A stretch of DNA of 64,000 nt. Source: Siminovitchia terrae. GTDB taxonomy: Bacteria > Bacillota > Bacilli > Bacillales > Bacillaceae_C. Shown here in pieces: positions 17,455-26,902 of the stretch; within the stretch, counting starts at the first letter, position 1, and the number at the start of each line of letters is the position of its first letter. The DNA is taken from positions 52,488 to 116,487 of the forward strand of contig NZ_QYTW02000009.1 of assembly GCF_003605405.2 (NCBI RefSeq), written 5' to 3'. A model generated the notes under the pieces. It saw nothing but the letters and a program-made list of their open reading frames with translations, was not told where the DNA came from and searched no databases. A program made the translations under genes and the position numbers.

Positions 17455-18315
17455 TCAAACGCTCGGTTTTTTAAGAAAGAAGACGGCGAGTGTTCCAGGG
17501 CCTGCATGTGACGCGACGATAGCACCTATCAGGCGTATGTAAAAGTTTTTGGTACCGAAACGCTCTTCTATCATTTTTTTCATAACCAAGGCTGTTTCTT
17601 CATCATCACCATGGCAGATTCCGATAAGTTGATTTTCCAGATCGATACCGCGCTCTTCCATGAGGTCAAGCATTCTTTTTAAAAGTTTCTTTTTCCCGCG
17701 AATTTTTTCAAGAGGTACTAATTTTCCTTCTTCAATATGCAGAAGAGGTTTAATGTTTAAAAGTCCGCCGAAAAATGCTGATGATCTGGATAGGCGTCCG
17801 CCAGCAGCAAGAAATTCCAAGTCCTCGATTGTAAATAGATGTTCCATGCGGTCGCAATTGGATTGTGCGAATTTGATGATGTCCTCTTTTGATTCGTTAT
17901 TTTTGATTCTTTCCGCAAGAGCCATTACGGTCATGCCATAACCCAAAGAAACAGCTTTTGAGTCGATAATTGTCAAATCCAAATCTGGAAATTGTTCTTT
18001 TACCTGGTTTTTCACCATGATAGCCGTTTGATATGTACCTGAAAGGCCGGATGACATAGCTATGTATAATCCACTTTCTCCGGATTTCGCCAGCTCTGTA
18101 AACAGCTCTTGAAGCCGTTGAGGGGAGGCTTGGGAGGTTTTAGGCATTTTACCAGCTCTGATTTCTTCATACACCTGTTCAGGCTGGATGTTCTGTAAAT
18201 CTTGATATTCCTGATCGTCAATATGTACCTGAAGAGTGATTAGCTCAACATTGTTTTCCTCATAGAAAGACAGCGGCAGGTCACATGCACTGTCGGCAAA
18301 AAGTTTCAATGTCAT
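17455..18315 (-). CDS. yitS: DegV-family fatty-acid-binding protein (YitS)
   Basis: A 286-residue DegV protein: LFADSACDLPLSFYEENNVELITL at the start, KTSQASPQRL, MSSGLSGTYQTA with the fatty-acid-contacting Ser, and a C-terminal IGAIVASHAGPGTLAVFF. DegV/FakB proteins bind a fatty acid and present it to the FakA kinase for phospholipid incorporation. The ATG at 18315 has GGAAGGTG upstream; the frame extends further but into the divergent promoter region. Divergent to yitT, as the order yitS-yitT of B. subtilis suggests. Confidence 0.93.
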   Translation of the reverse strand: MTLKLFADSACDLPLSFYEENNVELITLQVHIDDQEYQDLQNIQPEQVYEEIRAGKMPKTSQASPQRLQELFTELAKSGESGLYIAMSSGLSGTYQTAIMVKNQVKEQFPDLDLTIIDSKAVSLGYGMTVMALAERIKNNESKEDIIKFAQSNCDRMEHLFTIEDLEFLAAGGRLSRSSAFFGGLLNIKPLLHIEEGKLVPLEKIRGKKKLLKRMLDLMEERGIDLENQLIGICHGDDEETALVMKKMIEERFGTKNFYIRLIGAIVASHAGPGTLAVFFLKKPSV

Positions 18316-18425
18316 AAAATTACACCTTCCGTGAAAAAATAATTTGGCAGTCTTTGTCCTTTTTATAAGTTTATCTACTTTTATTATAAACCTCAATGTT
18401 AAAAACGCTGAATAAGGGTGAAAAA

Positions 18426-19280
18426 ATGAGACATCAATCAATATGGGAAGTTATAAAAAAACTGCTTGTTATCATAGCGGGGGCAATCCTAGTCGCTGTT
18501 GCAATGAATTATTTCCTCATTCCGGCCAATGTCTATGCCAGCGGATTTGCTGGTGCCTCACAGCTTTTATCAAAAGTTATTAGCCAATTTACGCCTCTTA
18601 ATGTATCAACTGGATTTTTATTATTCCTGTTTAATATCCCTGTAGCTGTGCTCGGCTGGTTCAAAGTTGGAAAGACGTTTACGGTCTATAGTTTTATATC
18701 GGTTGCTGTCACTTCATTATTTCTGGAAATCATACCGGTGAAGACCCAAACGGCAGATATCATGCTTTATGCAGTGTTTGGCGGAGTGATCACAGCCATT
18801 GGAATCGGGATCACACTGAAAGTGGGGGCATCTACGGGAGGCCTGGACATTATATCGATGATTCTTTCCCGAATGAGTGATAAATCAGTCGGGACGTATT
18901 TCTTTATTTTAAATGCCATTATCATCATGACGGCGGGAGCCTTATATGGGTGGGATAAAGCATTGTACACATTGTTATCGGTGTACGCATCTACAAGGGT
19001 GATTGATGCCATCCATACGCGCCATCAGAAGCTGACGGTTATGATTGTCACGAAGAAAGCCTCTGAGTTAAAAGAAGCGATTTATAAGAGACTGGTCAGG
19101 GGAATCACGATGGTACCGGCCAAAGGAGCGTTTTCCAACCAAGAAAAAGACATGATGATTATCGTCATAACTCGGTATGAATTGTATGAACTTGAACATG
19201 TCATCAAAGAGGTCGATCCCGAAGCATTTACAAATGTCGTTGAGACAGCGGCAGTTTTCGGTTTCTTCCGGAAAGATTAA
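18426..19280 (+). CDS. yitT: YitT-family (DUF161/DUF2179) membrane protein
   Basis: A 284-residue protein with five to six N-terminal membrane helices (including ILVAVAMNYFLIPANVYASG and GASTGGLDIISMILSRMS) and a C-terminal cytoplasmic DUF2179 domain (LTVMIVTKKASELKEAIYKR, AKGAFSNQEKDMMIIVITR). Function unknown. ATG at 18426 follows AAGGGTG. It ends just before a REP-like palindrome. Confidence 0.93.
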   Translation: MRHQSIWEVIKKLLVIIAGAILVAVAMNYFLIPANVYASGFAGASQLLSKVISQFTPLNVSTGFLLFLFNIPVAVLGWFKVGKTFTVYSFISVAVTSLFLEIIPVKTQTADIMLYAVFGGVITAIGIGITLKVGASTGGLDIISMILSRMSDKSVGTYFFILNAIIIMTAGALYGWDKALYTLLSVYASTRVIDAIHTRHQKLTVMIVTKKASELKEAIYKRLVRGITMVPAKGAFSNQEKDMMIIVITRYELYELEHVIKEVDPEAFTNVVETAAVFGFFRKD

Positions 19281-19283
19281 AAC

Positions 19284-19336
19284 CTGGGGGTCTGACCCCC
19301 AGTACGTTAAAGTACTAAAGAGGGTCTGACCCCCTA
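19284..19336. repeat. REP-like palindromes with GGGGTCTGACCCC cores
   Basis: CTGGGGGTCTGACCCCCAG is an almost perfect palindrome. It is followed by AGTAC/GTACT arms and a second AGGGTCTGACCCCCT. The sequence resembles REP/BIME-type extragenic palindromes found in many bacteria. The second palindrome includes the stop codon of the minus-strand gene at 19334. It may also terminate yitT. Confidence 0.65.
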
Positions 19337-19486
19337 AAAGCCTCCGACTGAAGATTCTTTCATAAAGTCGATTTTTTCCTTTTCGGCTTCATCCAATGTG
19401 GAGCGATATGGAAAACGTTGTGCATGTTGTTCAACAGAGTTTTTTCCTTGATACGTAAAGCGTTTGGATTTACTGTTTTTAGCCAT
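19334..19486 (-). CDS. small hydrophilic protein, 50 residues
   Basis: The frame reads MAKNSKSKRFTYQGKNSVEQ, then HAQRFPYRSTLDEAEKEKID, and ends FMKESSVGGF. It is basic at the N-terminus, acidic in the middle and has no membrane segment. The start is preceded by AAAGGCGGTGTG. I do not recognise the family; the composition would suit a small spore or stress protein. The TAG stop lies within the REP-like palindrome, so the palindrome may double as its terminator. Confidence 0.6.
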   Translation of the reverse strand: MAKNSKSKRFTYQGKNSVEQHAQRFPYRSTLDEAEKEKIDFMKESSVGGF

Positions 19487-19680
19487 GACACACACCGCCT
19501 TTTTTGAAAGGATAGGAAGGAACGCTTAATGCGTTCAAATGTTATTGTGGCCGAAAGGCAGTCAAAAAACATCGGGGAATTAATGACAATCAATGCTCAT
19601 CTTTGGTAAGTAGAAATAAGGAGTGTTAAAATATAACATTAATTGGCATTCCATTACGTTTAGCCGAAGGAGAGAGTCGA

Positions 19681-20448
19681 TTGATAGAAATCCATCATGA
19701 ATACATAAGGCATATACCGGTTTTACATGTCGTAAAAGAAGGTCGAAAAAATGAAAAACTGCCGCTCGTTTTTTTTCTGCATGGCTTTACCTCAGCGAAG
19801 GAACATAACCTTCATTTCGGCTACTTGCTTGCGGAAAAAGGATTTAGGGTCATCCTTCCAGATGCAAATTTACATGGAGAACGAAGTGACGGTCGACATT
19901 CGGAAAAACTGGCCTTCGAATTTTGGAACATTGTTCTCCAGTCGATTCGTGAGTTGAATGATATAAAAGAAGAATTATCCCAAAAAGGGTTGGTTAGTAG
20001 CCAAATTGGAGTTGTGGGAACCTCTATGGGTGGCATTACCATGTTCGGTGCACTGACCCAATATGATTGGATCAAAGTGGGTGTTTCTTTGATGGGAAGC
20101 CCGTATTATGAAAAATTCGCCCGAGATCAGATTGAGTCATTGGAAAAAGCTGAAATGACCATACCTTTTTCCGAGAATGAACTTAAAGAAATATATACTG
20201 GCTTGCGGAAATATGATCTGACCTTTCAGCTCGACAGACTTGCAGGAAGGCCCTTACTCATTTGGCATGGCAAAAAGGATAAGGTGGTACCGTTCCAGCC
20301 AACCTTTGATTTTTATGAAAAAATCAAAGCTGATTATGAAAAAACTCCAGAACGTCTATACTTCCTTGCTGAAGACAATGCCGAGCATAAGGTAACCCGA
20401 AAGGCTTTTTTAAAAACAGTAGACTGGTTCGGAAAATTTTTACAGTAA
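19681..20448 (+). CDS. yitV: alpha/beta hydrolase, esterase-like (YitV)
   Basis: A 255-residue alpha/beta hydrolase with PLVFFLHGFTSAKEHN (oxyanion region), the nucleophile elbow GTSMGG, an acid in GKKDKVVPF, and a C-terminal catalytic His in DNAEHKVTRKAF. Predicted serine esterase, cytoplasmic; natural substrate unknown. TTG start at 19681 with AAGGAGAGAG upstream. Followed by yitW as in B. subtilis, although yitU is absent. Confidence 0.9.
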   Translation: MIEIHHEYIRHIPVLHVVKEGRKNEKLPLVFFLHGFTSAKEHNLHFGYLLAEKGFRVILPDANLHGERSDGRHSEKLAFEFWNIVLQSIRELNDIKEELSQKGLVSSQIGVVGTSMGGITMFGALTQYDWIKVGVSLMGSPYYEKFARDQIESLEKAEMTIPFSENELKEIYTGLRKYDLTFQLDRLAGRPLLIWHGKKDKVVPFQPTFDFYEKIKADYEKTPERLYFLAEDNAEHKVTRKAFLKTVDWFGKFLQ

Positions 20449-20524
20449 AGAAATCATTTCTGTTTGAATTTATAATGGATTTGGTATGATAAGAATAGAA
20501 ACCAAATTGAAAGGAGCGGGAAAT

Positions 20525-20833
20525 ATGGATGAAGCACTGAAAGAGAATATATATGGTGCCTTGGAACAGGTGATTGATCCTGAATTGGGCATAGATATTG
20601 TGAATCTTGGGCTCGTTTATGGTGTTGAACTGGATGAGAATGGAACAGCGAAAGTAACGATGACCCTTACTTCAATGGGGTGCCCGCTTGCACCAGTTAT
20701 TGTAGACCAGGTAACAGCGGCATTGGCTGATATACCGGAAGTCAAACAGACAGAAGTGGATATTGTCTGGAGCCCACCTTGGACAAAAGATAAAATGTCG
20801 CGCTATGCAAAAATTGCGCTTGGCGTTACTTAA
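20525..20833 (+). CDS. yitW: YitW, MIP18/DUF59 (SufT-like) protein
   Basis: A 102-residue DUF59 protein: LEQVIDPELGIDIVNLGLVYG, the conserved Cys in MTSMGCPLAPVI, and VDIVWSPPWTKDKMS. DUF59 proteins take part in Fe-S cluster assembly or maturation. The ATG at 20525 has AAAGGAGCGG upstream. Confidence 0.92.
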   Translation: MDEALKENIYGALEQVIDPELGIDIVNLGLVYGVELDENGTAKVTMTLTSMGCPLAPVIVDQVTAALADIPEVKQTEVDIVWSPPWTKDKMSRYAKIALGVT

Positions 20834-20975
20834 TGTAGAGGAAGAGGGGCGTAACTCTGGCAGCGCCGCTTGATGTCGGCGGTACCAGAACCTTGCAGTC
20901 TTCTTTCGCGCTGACCATACCATTAAACAAAAATAACACTCAGTTTTACGATTCTGCTGAATGGGAATTGTATAG

Positions 20976-21008
20976 GCGAAGCTCCTTTTGGCAGCTTCGC
21001 TTTTACTT
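20976..21008 (+). terminator. intrinsic terminator after yitW
   Basis: GCGAAGCT and AGCTTCGC flank CCTTTTGGC, then TTTTACTTT. The 140 bases between the yitW stop and this hairpin show nothing else recognisable. Confidence 0.8.
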
Positions 21009-21056
21009 TATAGTAAAGAATAAATCGGCCTTATTTTATTGGGAAAAACATGCGGT

Positions 21057-21321
21057 ATGTCTAGCTCTGAAGGACAGGAGTCCCAGTTAAGCGAAGTGAC
21101 AGTACGTCGTGTTCTGAGCCTGCCGACGTACAGGACGTGCTAGTGCAAGCGAAGCGACAGGAAGTCGCGTTTTGAGCCTGCCGACGTACAGGACGTACTA
21201 GTGCAAGCGAAGCGACGGGATGTCGTGTTTTGAGCCTGCCGACGTACAGGACGTACTAGTGCAAGCGAAGCGACAGGATGTCGTGTTTTGAGCCTGCCGA
21301 CGCCACAGGACGTGGCGCTTT
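21057..21321 (+). repeat. family B repeat copy 7, left part with four tandem 58-bp units
   Basis: It starts TGTCTAGCTCTGAAGGACAGG. Units of 58 bases follow (GACGTACAGGACGTACTAGT, then GCAAGCGAAGCGACAGGATG, then TCGTGTTTTGAGCCTGCC). Each carries two hairpins with CAGGA loops. Seven exact and two degenerate CAGGA motifs are present, the last one as GCCACAGGACGTGGC. A family A element then interrupts it. Confidence 0.85.
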
Positions 21322-21512
21322 AACTTCATTCAGCAGAAGTCTCCTACTTCTGTAAGTGGTGAGATGAATGCATATTGGCATTCTATTCAGTGGGGGTTCA
21401 AACCCCGGCTGAATAAAGTTAAAGCCTCCGGCGGATGCCACAGATTTTCAGAGGAATTTATCGAGCGGAGCTCGATAAATTCTGGGCGCAAATACGTCAA
21501 GGCGCATTTAAT
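21322..21512 (+). mobile_element. family A structured element, copy 2, nested inside a family B repeat
   Basis: 191 bases from AACTTCATTCAGC to GGCGCATTTAAT. It interrupts family B copy 7, whose right part resumes at 21513. One base is missing in GGAATTTATCGAGC compared with other copies, which breaks the open frame but leaves the hairpin intact. Confidence 0.85.
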
Positions 21513-21630
21513 GACAGCCAAGCGCCATTGGATCAAGTCAAATTGGACGTGGTGGCAGAAGAACTGCCTTTTTGCAATTCGCCTTGTTCATGTCTCCTAA
21601 GGCTGCGTGCCTTGCGCTTTTCTTATAATA
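21513..21630 (+). repeat. family B repeat copy 7, right part
   Basis: AAGCGCCATTGGATCAAGTC matches the GCGCAAGGATCAAGTC block of copies 3 and 8. The copy ends GTGCCTTGCGCTTTTCTTATA, 42 bases before the clpB start. A TATAAT is formed at the junction (about 21625-21630) and could act as a -10 box for clpB. Confidence 0.75.
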
Positions 21631-21671
21631 GATGATAAACAGCTCTTTTATTTTTGAAAAGGAGGAAGAAT

Positions 21672-24263
21672 ATGGATCTTAGTGGGATGACGATGACTGT
21701 GCAGGAGGCTTTTGCAGATGCTCAGCAAATTGCCAAAAGACTAAACCATCCGGAGTTGGATATTCCACATCTTTGGAAAGCTCTTATAGATAGGAACGAT
21801 AGTCTACTTTCGACAATTTATGAGCGCCTCGGATTAACGAGAGGGCAAATACAGCTTGAACTTGATAAAATATTGGAACGGAAGCCACAGGTGACGGGAC
21901 AGGGAGTGCAAGGCGGCCAATATTTGAGCAGTCTTTTATCAACACTCATTAGCAAGGCTGAGGAAGAAATGAAGGGGTTTGAAGACCAATACTTATCTGT
22001 TGAGCATTTCGTCCTTGCTTTGATGGATATGCCCCATAATGAAATCGTGCAGTTTCTTTCCCAGTATGGCATCACGAAAGAGAGTATTTTGGGAGAAGTA
22101 AAAGAAATCAGAGGGGGACAACGAGTGGAATCACAAAATCCGGAAGCAACCTATGAAGTTTTAAAAAAATACGGAAGGGATCTAGTGGAGGAAGTGAAGT
22201 CCGGAAAACTTGATCCAGTCATCGGACGGGATCAGGAGATAAGGAATGTCATCAGGATTCTGTCTCGCAAAACCAAAAACAATCCGGTCCTGATCGGGGA
22301 GCCGGGCGTCGGGAAAACGGCCATTGTTGAGGGGCTAGCTCAACGAATTGTAAGAAAAGATGTGCCGGAGGGGCTAAGGAACAAAACAATATACGCGCTG
22401 GATATGGGATCTCTGATCGCTGGAGCCAAATTCAGGGGCGAGTTCGAAGAACGTCTCAAAGCAGTGTTACAGGAAGTAAAAAAAAGTGAAGGCCAGATTT
22501 TACTGTTCATTGATGAAATCCATACAATTGTAGGCGCTGGAAAAGCTGAGGGCTCGATGGATGCAGGAAACATGCTGAAGCCAATGCTCGCAAGAGGGGA
22601 GCTCCACTGCATTGGAGCGACGACTTTGGATGAATATCGATTATATATTGAAAAAGACGCTGCATTGGAAAGGCGTTTTCAAAAGGTGCTTGTTCCGGAA
22701 CCCACACTAGAAGATACGATCTCCATTTTACGTGGATTGAAGGAAAGATTTGAAATTCACCATGGGGTCAATATTCATGACAGAGCGCTTGTAGCTGCAG
22801 CAACTTTATCAGACCGTTACATAACGGACCGTTTTTTACCGGATAAAGCGATTGACGTCATTGATGAAGCCTGCGCCAATATACGCGTGGAGATCGATTC
22901 CATGCCGAGTGATCTGGATGAAATTACAAGAAGAGTCATGCAGCTTGAAATCGAAGAGGCGGCCTTGAGGAAAGAGGAAGATGAGGCAAGCAAAGAACGG
23001 CTTGAACTGCTGCAAAAAGACCTCGCTGACCTAAAGGAAAAGGCAAATGAAATGAAGGCGAAGTGGGAAAAGGAAAAAAGTGAAATTTCCAGCATCCAAG
23101 AAAAGCGGGAACAGTTGGAGAAACTTCGAAGAGAGTTGGAAAAAGCAGAGAATGAGTATGACTTGAACCGTGCTGCTGAGCTTCGTCATGGGCGCATTCC
23201 GGCTTTAGAAAAAGAGCTGAAGCAAATAGAAGGGCAAGAGCGAAATGAGTCGCGCCTTGTAAAAGAGGAAGTGACAGAAGATGAAGTGGCAGCTATTATT
23301 TCCAGATGGACAGGCATTCCAATCACAAAACTTGTTGAAGGTGAGCGGGAGAAACTGCTGAGGCTTGAAAGCATATTGCATGAACGCGTCATAGGACAGG
23401 ACGAGGCGGTGGAGCTCGTGAGCAATGCTGTGTTGCGGGCAAGGGCCGGAATCAAAGACCCAAACCGTCCAATCGGATCTTTCATATTCCTTGGCCCTAC
23501 CGGGGTTGGTAAAACTGAATTGGCAAAGGCTTTGGCGGAAACGCTGTTTGATAGTGAAGAGCAGATGATTCGTATCGACATGTCCGAATATATGGAGAAA
23601 CACGCAGTATCGCGCCTAATTGGCGCGCCACCAGGCTATGTAGGGTATGAAGAAGGTGGACAACTGACAGAGGCTGTCAGAAGAAAGCCATATTCAGTTG
23701 TTCTGCTGGATGAAATTGAAAAAGCACATCCGGAAGTGTTCAATATTTTACTGCAAGTGCTTGACGATGGCCGAATCACCGACTCTCAAGGAAGAAGGAT
23801 TGATTTTAGAAATACGGTCATTATCATGACTTCCAATATCGGGTCGGCATTCCTGTTGGAACGGGAGCACAATGAAGACCAAATAGATGAGGAAACGAAG
23901 GATCTTGTTCTCGGACAGCTAAGAGCCTCCTTCCGACCGGAATTCCTTAACAGGGTGGATGATATTATTCTGTTCAAACCACTTAGTATGGAGAACATCA
24001 AAGGAATTGTTTCCAAGCTTGTGAAAGAGCTCCAAGTGCGATTACGCGATCAGCATATACAATTGGAGATGACGGAAGGGGCAAAAGCATTTACCGCCCG
24101 CGAAGCCTATGATCCGATATATGGGGCACGGCCTTTAAAACGGTATTTGCAAAGCAAAATTGAAACAGGCCTGGCTAAGGAGATTATTTCAGGGAAAGTT
24201 CATCCCTTCGATACGGTCATCGTCGATCTTCAGGGTAATGAATTGGAAATAAAGGTTGAATAA
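21672..24263 (+). CDS. clpB: ClpB disaggregase chaperone
   Basis: The AAA+ Hsp100 disaggregase that works with DnaK on aggregated proteins. The 863-residue length is full-size. The Clp N-domain comes first, then AAA1 with Walker A GEPGVGKT (209-216), a middle coiled-coil (about 400-530, long Lys/Glu-rich helices), and AAA2 with Walker A GPTGVGKT (608-615) and the arginine-rich C-terminal D2 small domain. The ATG at 21672 follows AGGAGGAAGAAT. No CIRCE or CtsR-like operator is evident upstream, where a repeat abuts the gene. The TAA stop is the first trinucleotide of a family B repeat. B. subtilis 168 lacks clpB; many other Bacilli have it. Confidence 0.97.
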   Translation: MDLSGMTMTVQEAFADAQQIAKRLNHPELDIPHLWKALIDRNDSLLSTIYERLGLTRGQIQLELDKILERKPQVTGQGVQGGQYLSSLLSTLISKAEEEMKGFEDQYLSVEHFVLALMDMPHNEIVQFLSQYGITKESILGEVKEIRGGQRVESQNPEATYEVLKKYGRDLVEEVKSGKLDPVIGRDQEIRNVIRILSRKTKNNPVLIGEPGVGKTAIVEGLAQRIVRKDVPEGLRNKTIYALDMGSLIAGAKFRGEFEERLKAVLQEVKKSEGQILLFIDEIHTIVGAGKAEGSMDAGNMLKPMLARGELHCIGATTLDEYRLYIEKDAALERRFQKVLVPEPTLEDTISILRGLKERFEIHHGVNIHDRALVAAATLSDRYITDRFLPDKAIDVIDEACANIRVEIDSMPSDLDEITRRVMQLEIEEAALRKEEDEASKERLELLQKDLADLKEKANEMKAKWEKEKSEISSIQEKREQLEKLRRELEKAENEYDLNRAAELRHGRIPALEKELKQIEGQERNESRLVKEEVTEDEVAAIISRWTGIPITKLVEGEREKLLRLESILHERVIGQDEAVELVSNAVLRARAGIKDPNRPIGSFIFLGPTGVGKTELAKALAETLFDSEEQMIRIDMSEYMEKHAVSRLIGAPPGYVGYEEGGQLTEAVRRKPYSVVLLDEIEKAHPEVFNILLQVLDDGRITDSQGRRIDFRNTVIIMTSNIGSAFLLEREHNEDQIDEETKDLVLGQLRASFRPEFLNRVDDIILFKPLSMENIKGIVSKLVKELQVRLRDQHIQLEMTEGAKAFTAREAYDPIYGARPLKRYLQSKIETGLAKEIISGKVHPFDTVIVDLQGNELEIKVE

Positions 24264-24559
24264 GAAAAGTGAAAGGCGCCCGCCTTATCGGCGACAAGCA
24301 CAAGGCGAATTTTGATGAGGGAGTTCCTTAGCCACCACAGCAATTTGACTTGATCCTTGCGCCGATGGCGCCTGGCCGCCTCAAGCCGCCACATCCTGTG
24401 GCTTCGGTGGCACTAGTATTTCCTGTACGTCGGCTGGCTCAGATCGGCGACGTCCTGTCGCTTCGCCTGCACTAGTACTTCCTGTACGTCGGCAGGCTCA
24501 AGACACAACATCCTGTCGCTTCGCTTGCACTAGTACTTCCTGTACGTCGCAGCTAGACA
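24261..24559 (-). repeat. family B repeat, copy 8 (minus orientation), beginning at the clpB stop codon
   Basis: Read on the minus strand it starts GTCTAGCTGCGACGTACAGG. It has six CAGGA hairpin motifs (GTACAGGAAGTAC, CGACAGGATGT, GCCACAGGATGTGGC and others), then the GCGCAAGGATCAAGTCAAA block, and ends GGCGCCTTTCACTTTTCTTA. The last TTA is the complement of the clpB TAA. Confidence 0.85.
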
Positions 24560-24612
24560 AAATCTGAACTCTAACAAAATATTTTATCTAATTTTATGCT
24601 TTCTTACTCTGA

Positions 24613-24650
24613 AAAATAAAAATAACTCGCCGTTTGCCGGCGAGTTATTT
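24613..24650 (-). terminator. intrinsic terminator of yjzD
   Basis: AATAACTCGCCG and CGGCGAGTTATT arms around a short loop. On the minus strand they are followed by TTTTATTTTTC. The structure would also stop + strand transcripts. Confidence 0.8.
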
Positions 24651-24831
24651 ACTGTTCTTCTGTTGGTTGTGCTGGTATCAATGCAGAGACGATGAAAATT
24701 AAAATAACTGCGAAGACACCCAAAGTTGTTGCAGTTTCAAAATCATAGCTTGATCCGATCATGGAGCCTGCTACATACATCAGCATGTTTACAAGTAGAA
24801 GTGTCCAGAAAATCATCATTATAAATCTCAA
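24649..24831 (-). CDS. yjzD: YjzD, DUF2929 small membrane protein
   Basis: A 60-residue protein with two membrane helices (IMMIFWTLLLVNMLMYVAGSM and TTLGVFAVILIFIVSALI) matching the DUF2929/YjzD family, function unknown. It sits upstream of yjaU as in B. subtilis but on the opposite strand. A GGAGGGAACA ribosome site precedes the start. Confidence 0.8.
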   Translation of the reverse strand: MRFIMMIFWTLLLVNMLMYVAGSMIGSSYDFETATTLGVFAVILIFIVSALIPAQPTEEQ

Positions 24832-25018
24832 CTATGTTCCCTCCATTTCAGAGCTTCTCTATGTATTTCATTTAATCAATATTATTTTCCACCACGTAAG
24901 TATATCATAAATGAGTCAGGCGTTACAATCATCCATTGTTAAATAAAGAGAAAAGAGGTCAGTCCCTTATAAATGTGCATACGATAATTTTAAGAATGCG
25001 CAAAAAGGGGATGCTGCA

Positions 25019-25630
25019 ATGAAGACCGCTGTATTATTTGGAGCCCGCCAGGACTTCGGTTTTGAATTATGTTCCTTGCTCCTTGAAAAAGGCTATGAAG
25101 TATTCGCGATCGACCACCGTGATTGGATAACGGATAAGCAGGAAGAAAATTGGCTGCTTATTGGAAGAAATGCAAATGTAAGATATAAGGAATTGAGCAG
25201 TGAAGAGGAATCCATACATCAAGCTTTAATGGAAGAAGAATGTCTTTATATTATACCAACTATAGATTATTTTAACCGCTGCAACATAAATGCTATGGAG
25301 CAGCTGCTTGCACAGTTGCAGGGGTTTTTAGAACGTAAAAGTATCAAAGAATGCCTATTGCTGATCCATCCGTCCGCTACTGAGAGGACGCAATCTTCGT
25401 TCGCTGGAAAGCTGGCTGCGCTTATTGAATCGTTAAAGAAAATTCATCATGTAAAGGAGTTCTGCCTTTCAGACATTCTCCGAGAAGAAGAACCATTGGC
25501 ATCGGAAAATGAAAAATGGGACAACGCAGCAGAAAACACGGTTGGCCTCCATAAAAGCAATATTTCCGTCGCTGCAAAGGAGGCGGTTAGTCATATTGAA
25601 CAACAAAAATTGCTAGAGAACAACAACTGA
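25019..25630 (+). CDS. yjaU: YjaU-like NAD(P)-binding-fold protein
   Basis: A 203-residue protein opening MKTAVLFGARQDFGFELCSL, which resembles a Rossmann-type GxxxxxG loop. It lacks the SDR catalytic YxxxK and may be a degenerate short-chain dehydrogenase. Its position between yjzD and fabHA fits B. subtilis yjaU. There the competence genes med and comZ follow; here fabHA comes directly. Ribosome site AAAAAGGGG 8 bases before ATG. Confidence 0.75.
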   Translation: MKTAVLFGARQDFGFELCSLLLEKGYEVFAIDHRDWITDKQEENWLLIGRNANVRYKELSSEEESIHQALMEEECLYIIPTIDYFNRCNINAMEQLLAQLQGFLERKSIKECLLLIHPSATERTQSSFAGKLAALIESLKKIHHVKEFCLSDILREEEPLASENEKWDNAAENTVGLHKSNISVAAKEAVSHIEQQKLLENNN

Positions 25631-25636
25631 AATAGT

Positions 25637-25682
25637 GATGACAGGTTTATTAACAAATGGTATAATTAGTACCAAGTCTTAA
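25637..25682 (+). promoter_or_regulatory. fabHA promoter with overlapping FapR operator
   Basis: ATGACA and TATAAT (25661-25666) are spaced 17 bases. TTAGTACCAAGTCTTAA (25666-25682) overlaps the end of the -10. The left half is a perfect match to the FapR operator TTAGTANNTNNTACTAA; the right half differs at a few positions. FapR is the malonyl-CoA-responsive repressor of fatty-acid and phospholipid genes. Confidence 0.8.
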
Positions 25683-25736
25683 TAGAAGATAATAAATTCA
25701 GATTTTCATAAGGAACGGAAAGAAGGGACATTTTCT

Positions 25737-26669
25737 ATGAATGCAGGAATAATTGGAGTCGGAAAGTACATACCCGAACGGGTGTTGACCAATCAAGAGC
25801 TGGAAACCATGGTGGATACTTCCGATGAATGGATTAGGACACGAACCGGCATTGAAGAAAGAAGGATTGCATCGGATGATGTGAACACTTCTGATATGGC
25901 TTATGAAGCTGCAAAAAAAGCCCTCAAAAATGCGGAAGTTGGTCCGGAAGATATCGATATGATCTTAGTTGCGACAGTGACACCTGACCATCCATTCCCT
26001 TCTGTTGCGTGTATGCTTCAGGCAAGACTTGGCTGTGTTAATGCTTCAGCAATGGATGTCAGTGCTGCATGTGCTGGATTCATGTATGCGGTGGCAACAG
26101 CAAAGCAATTCATTGAGACTGGAGCAAGCAAAAATATCTTAGTTGTCGGTGTTGAGAAGCTTTCCAAAATCACCGACTGGAATGATAGAAATACAGCTGT
26201 CCTTTTTGGTGACGGAGCTGGAGCGGTTGTCATGGGACCTGTTTCTGAAGGACGCGGAGTCTTGGCATTTGACCTCGGGGCTGACGGGACAGGTGGACAG
26301 TATCTTTATCAGGAAAAATATATTATGATGAATGGTAGGGAAGTTTTCAAATTTGCGGTAAGGCAAATGGGAGAGTCATCTGTTAAAGTATTGGAGAAAG
26401 CAGGTCTTACAAAAAATGATGTAGACCTGTTAATTCCTCATCAGGCAAATATCAGAATTATGGAAGCGGCTAGACAAAGACTGGAATTGCCAGAAGAGAA
26501 AATGTCCAAAATGATCCACAAATATGGGAACACATCTTCCGCATCTATTCCAATGGTTATTGCGGATGAAGTGGAAGCGGGAAAAATAAAAGATGACGAT
26601 TTAATCGTGTTGGTTGGATTTGGCGGAGGGCTCACATGGGGAGCCATTGCCATAAGATGGGGCCGCTAA
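25737..26669 (+). CDS. fabHA: beta-ketoacyl-ACP synthase III (FabH)
   Basis: FabH condenses an acyl-CoA primer with malonyl-ACP to start type II fatty acid synthesis, and in Bacillus prefers branched primers. The 310-residue protein has the active Cys112 in DVSAACAGF, the His in LIPHQANIR and the Asn in KYGNTSSAS. It is controlled by the FapR site upstream. The C-terminus [15 protein letters not shown] is the normal family end, and its TAA stop is the first triplet of a degenerate family B repeat. In B. subtilis it is cotranscribed with fabF; here 233 bases of repeat intervene. Confidence 0.97.
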   Translation: MNAGIIGVGKYIPERVLTNQELETMVDTSDEWIRTRTGIEERRIASDDVNTSDMAYEAAKKALKNAEVGPEDIDMILVATVTPDHPFPSVACMLQARLGCVNASAMDVSAACAGFMYAVATAKQFIETGASKNILVVGVEKLSKITDWNDRNTAVLFGDGAGAVVMGPVSEGRGVLAFDLGADGTGGQYLYQEKYIMMNGREVFKFAVRQMGESSVKVLEKAGLTKNDVDLLIPHQANIRIMEAARQRLELPEEKMSKMIHKYGNTSSASIPMVIADEVEAGKIKDDDLIVLVGFGGGLTWGAIAIRWGR

Positions 26670-26845
26670 GGAAAGCGGAAGCGTCCGTGAGCGATGCATA
26701 AACCGAAACCCTCTGTATTAAGAAAAGGAGACTTGGCTTGGCAATCTCAAAGCGCCAGGTCCTATGTTTTCCGGCAGGTTCATGACGCTACATCCTGTCA
26801 TTGAAACTTGCAATCGTACTTCCTGTCCATCAAAGTTGGACAAAG
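26667..26845 (-). repeat. degenerate family B repeat, copy 9, between fabHA and fabF
   Basis: It begins TAAGGAAAGCGGAAGCGTCC at the fabHA stop codon and ends AGTTGGACAAAGC. Remnants of CAGGA hairpins are readable on the minus strand (TACATCCTGTC, GTACTTCCTGTCC), but the stems are eroded. Confidence 0.6.
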
Positions 26846-26902
26846 CAAAGAATTTAAACAAGTAATATCTTCTTAAGAGGGGCAGAAAAGGAGATGAATA
26901 AT

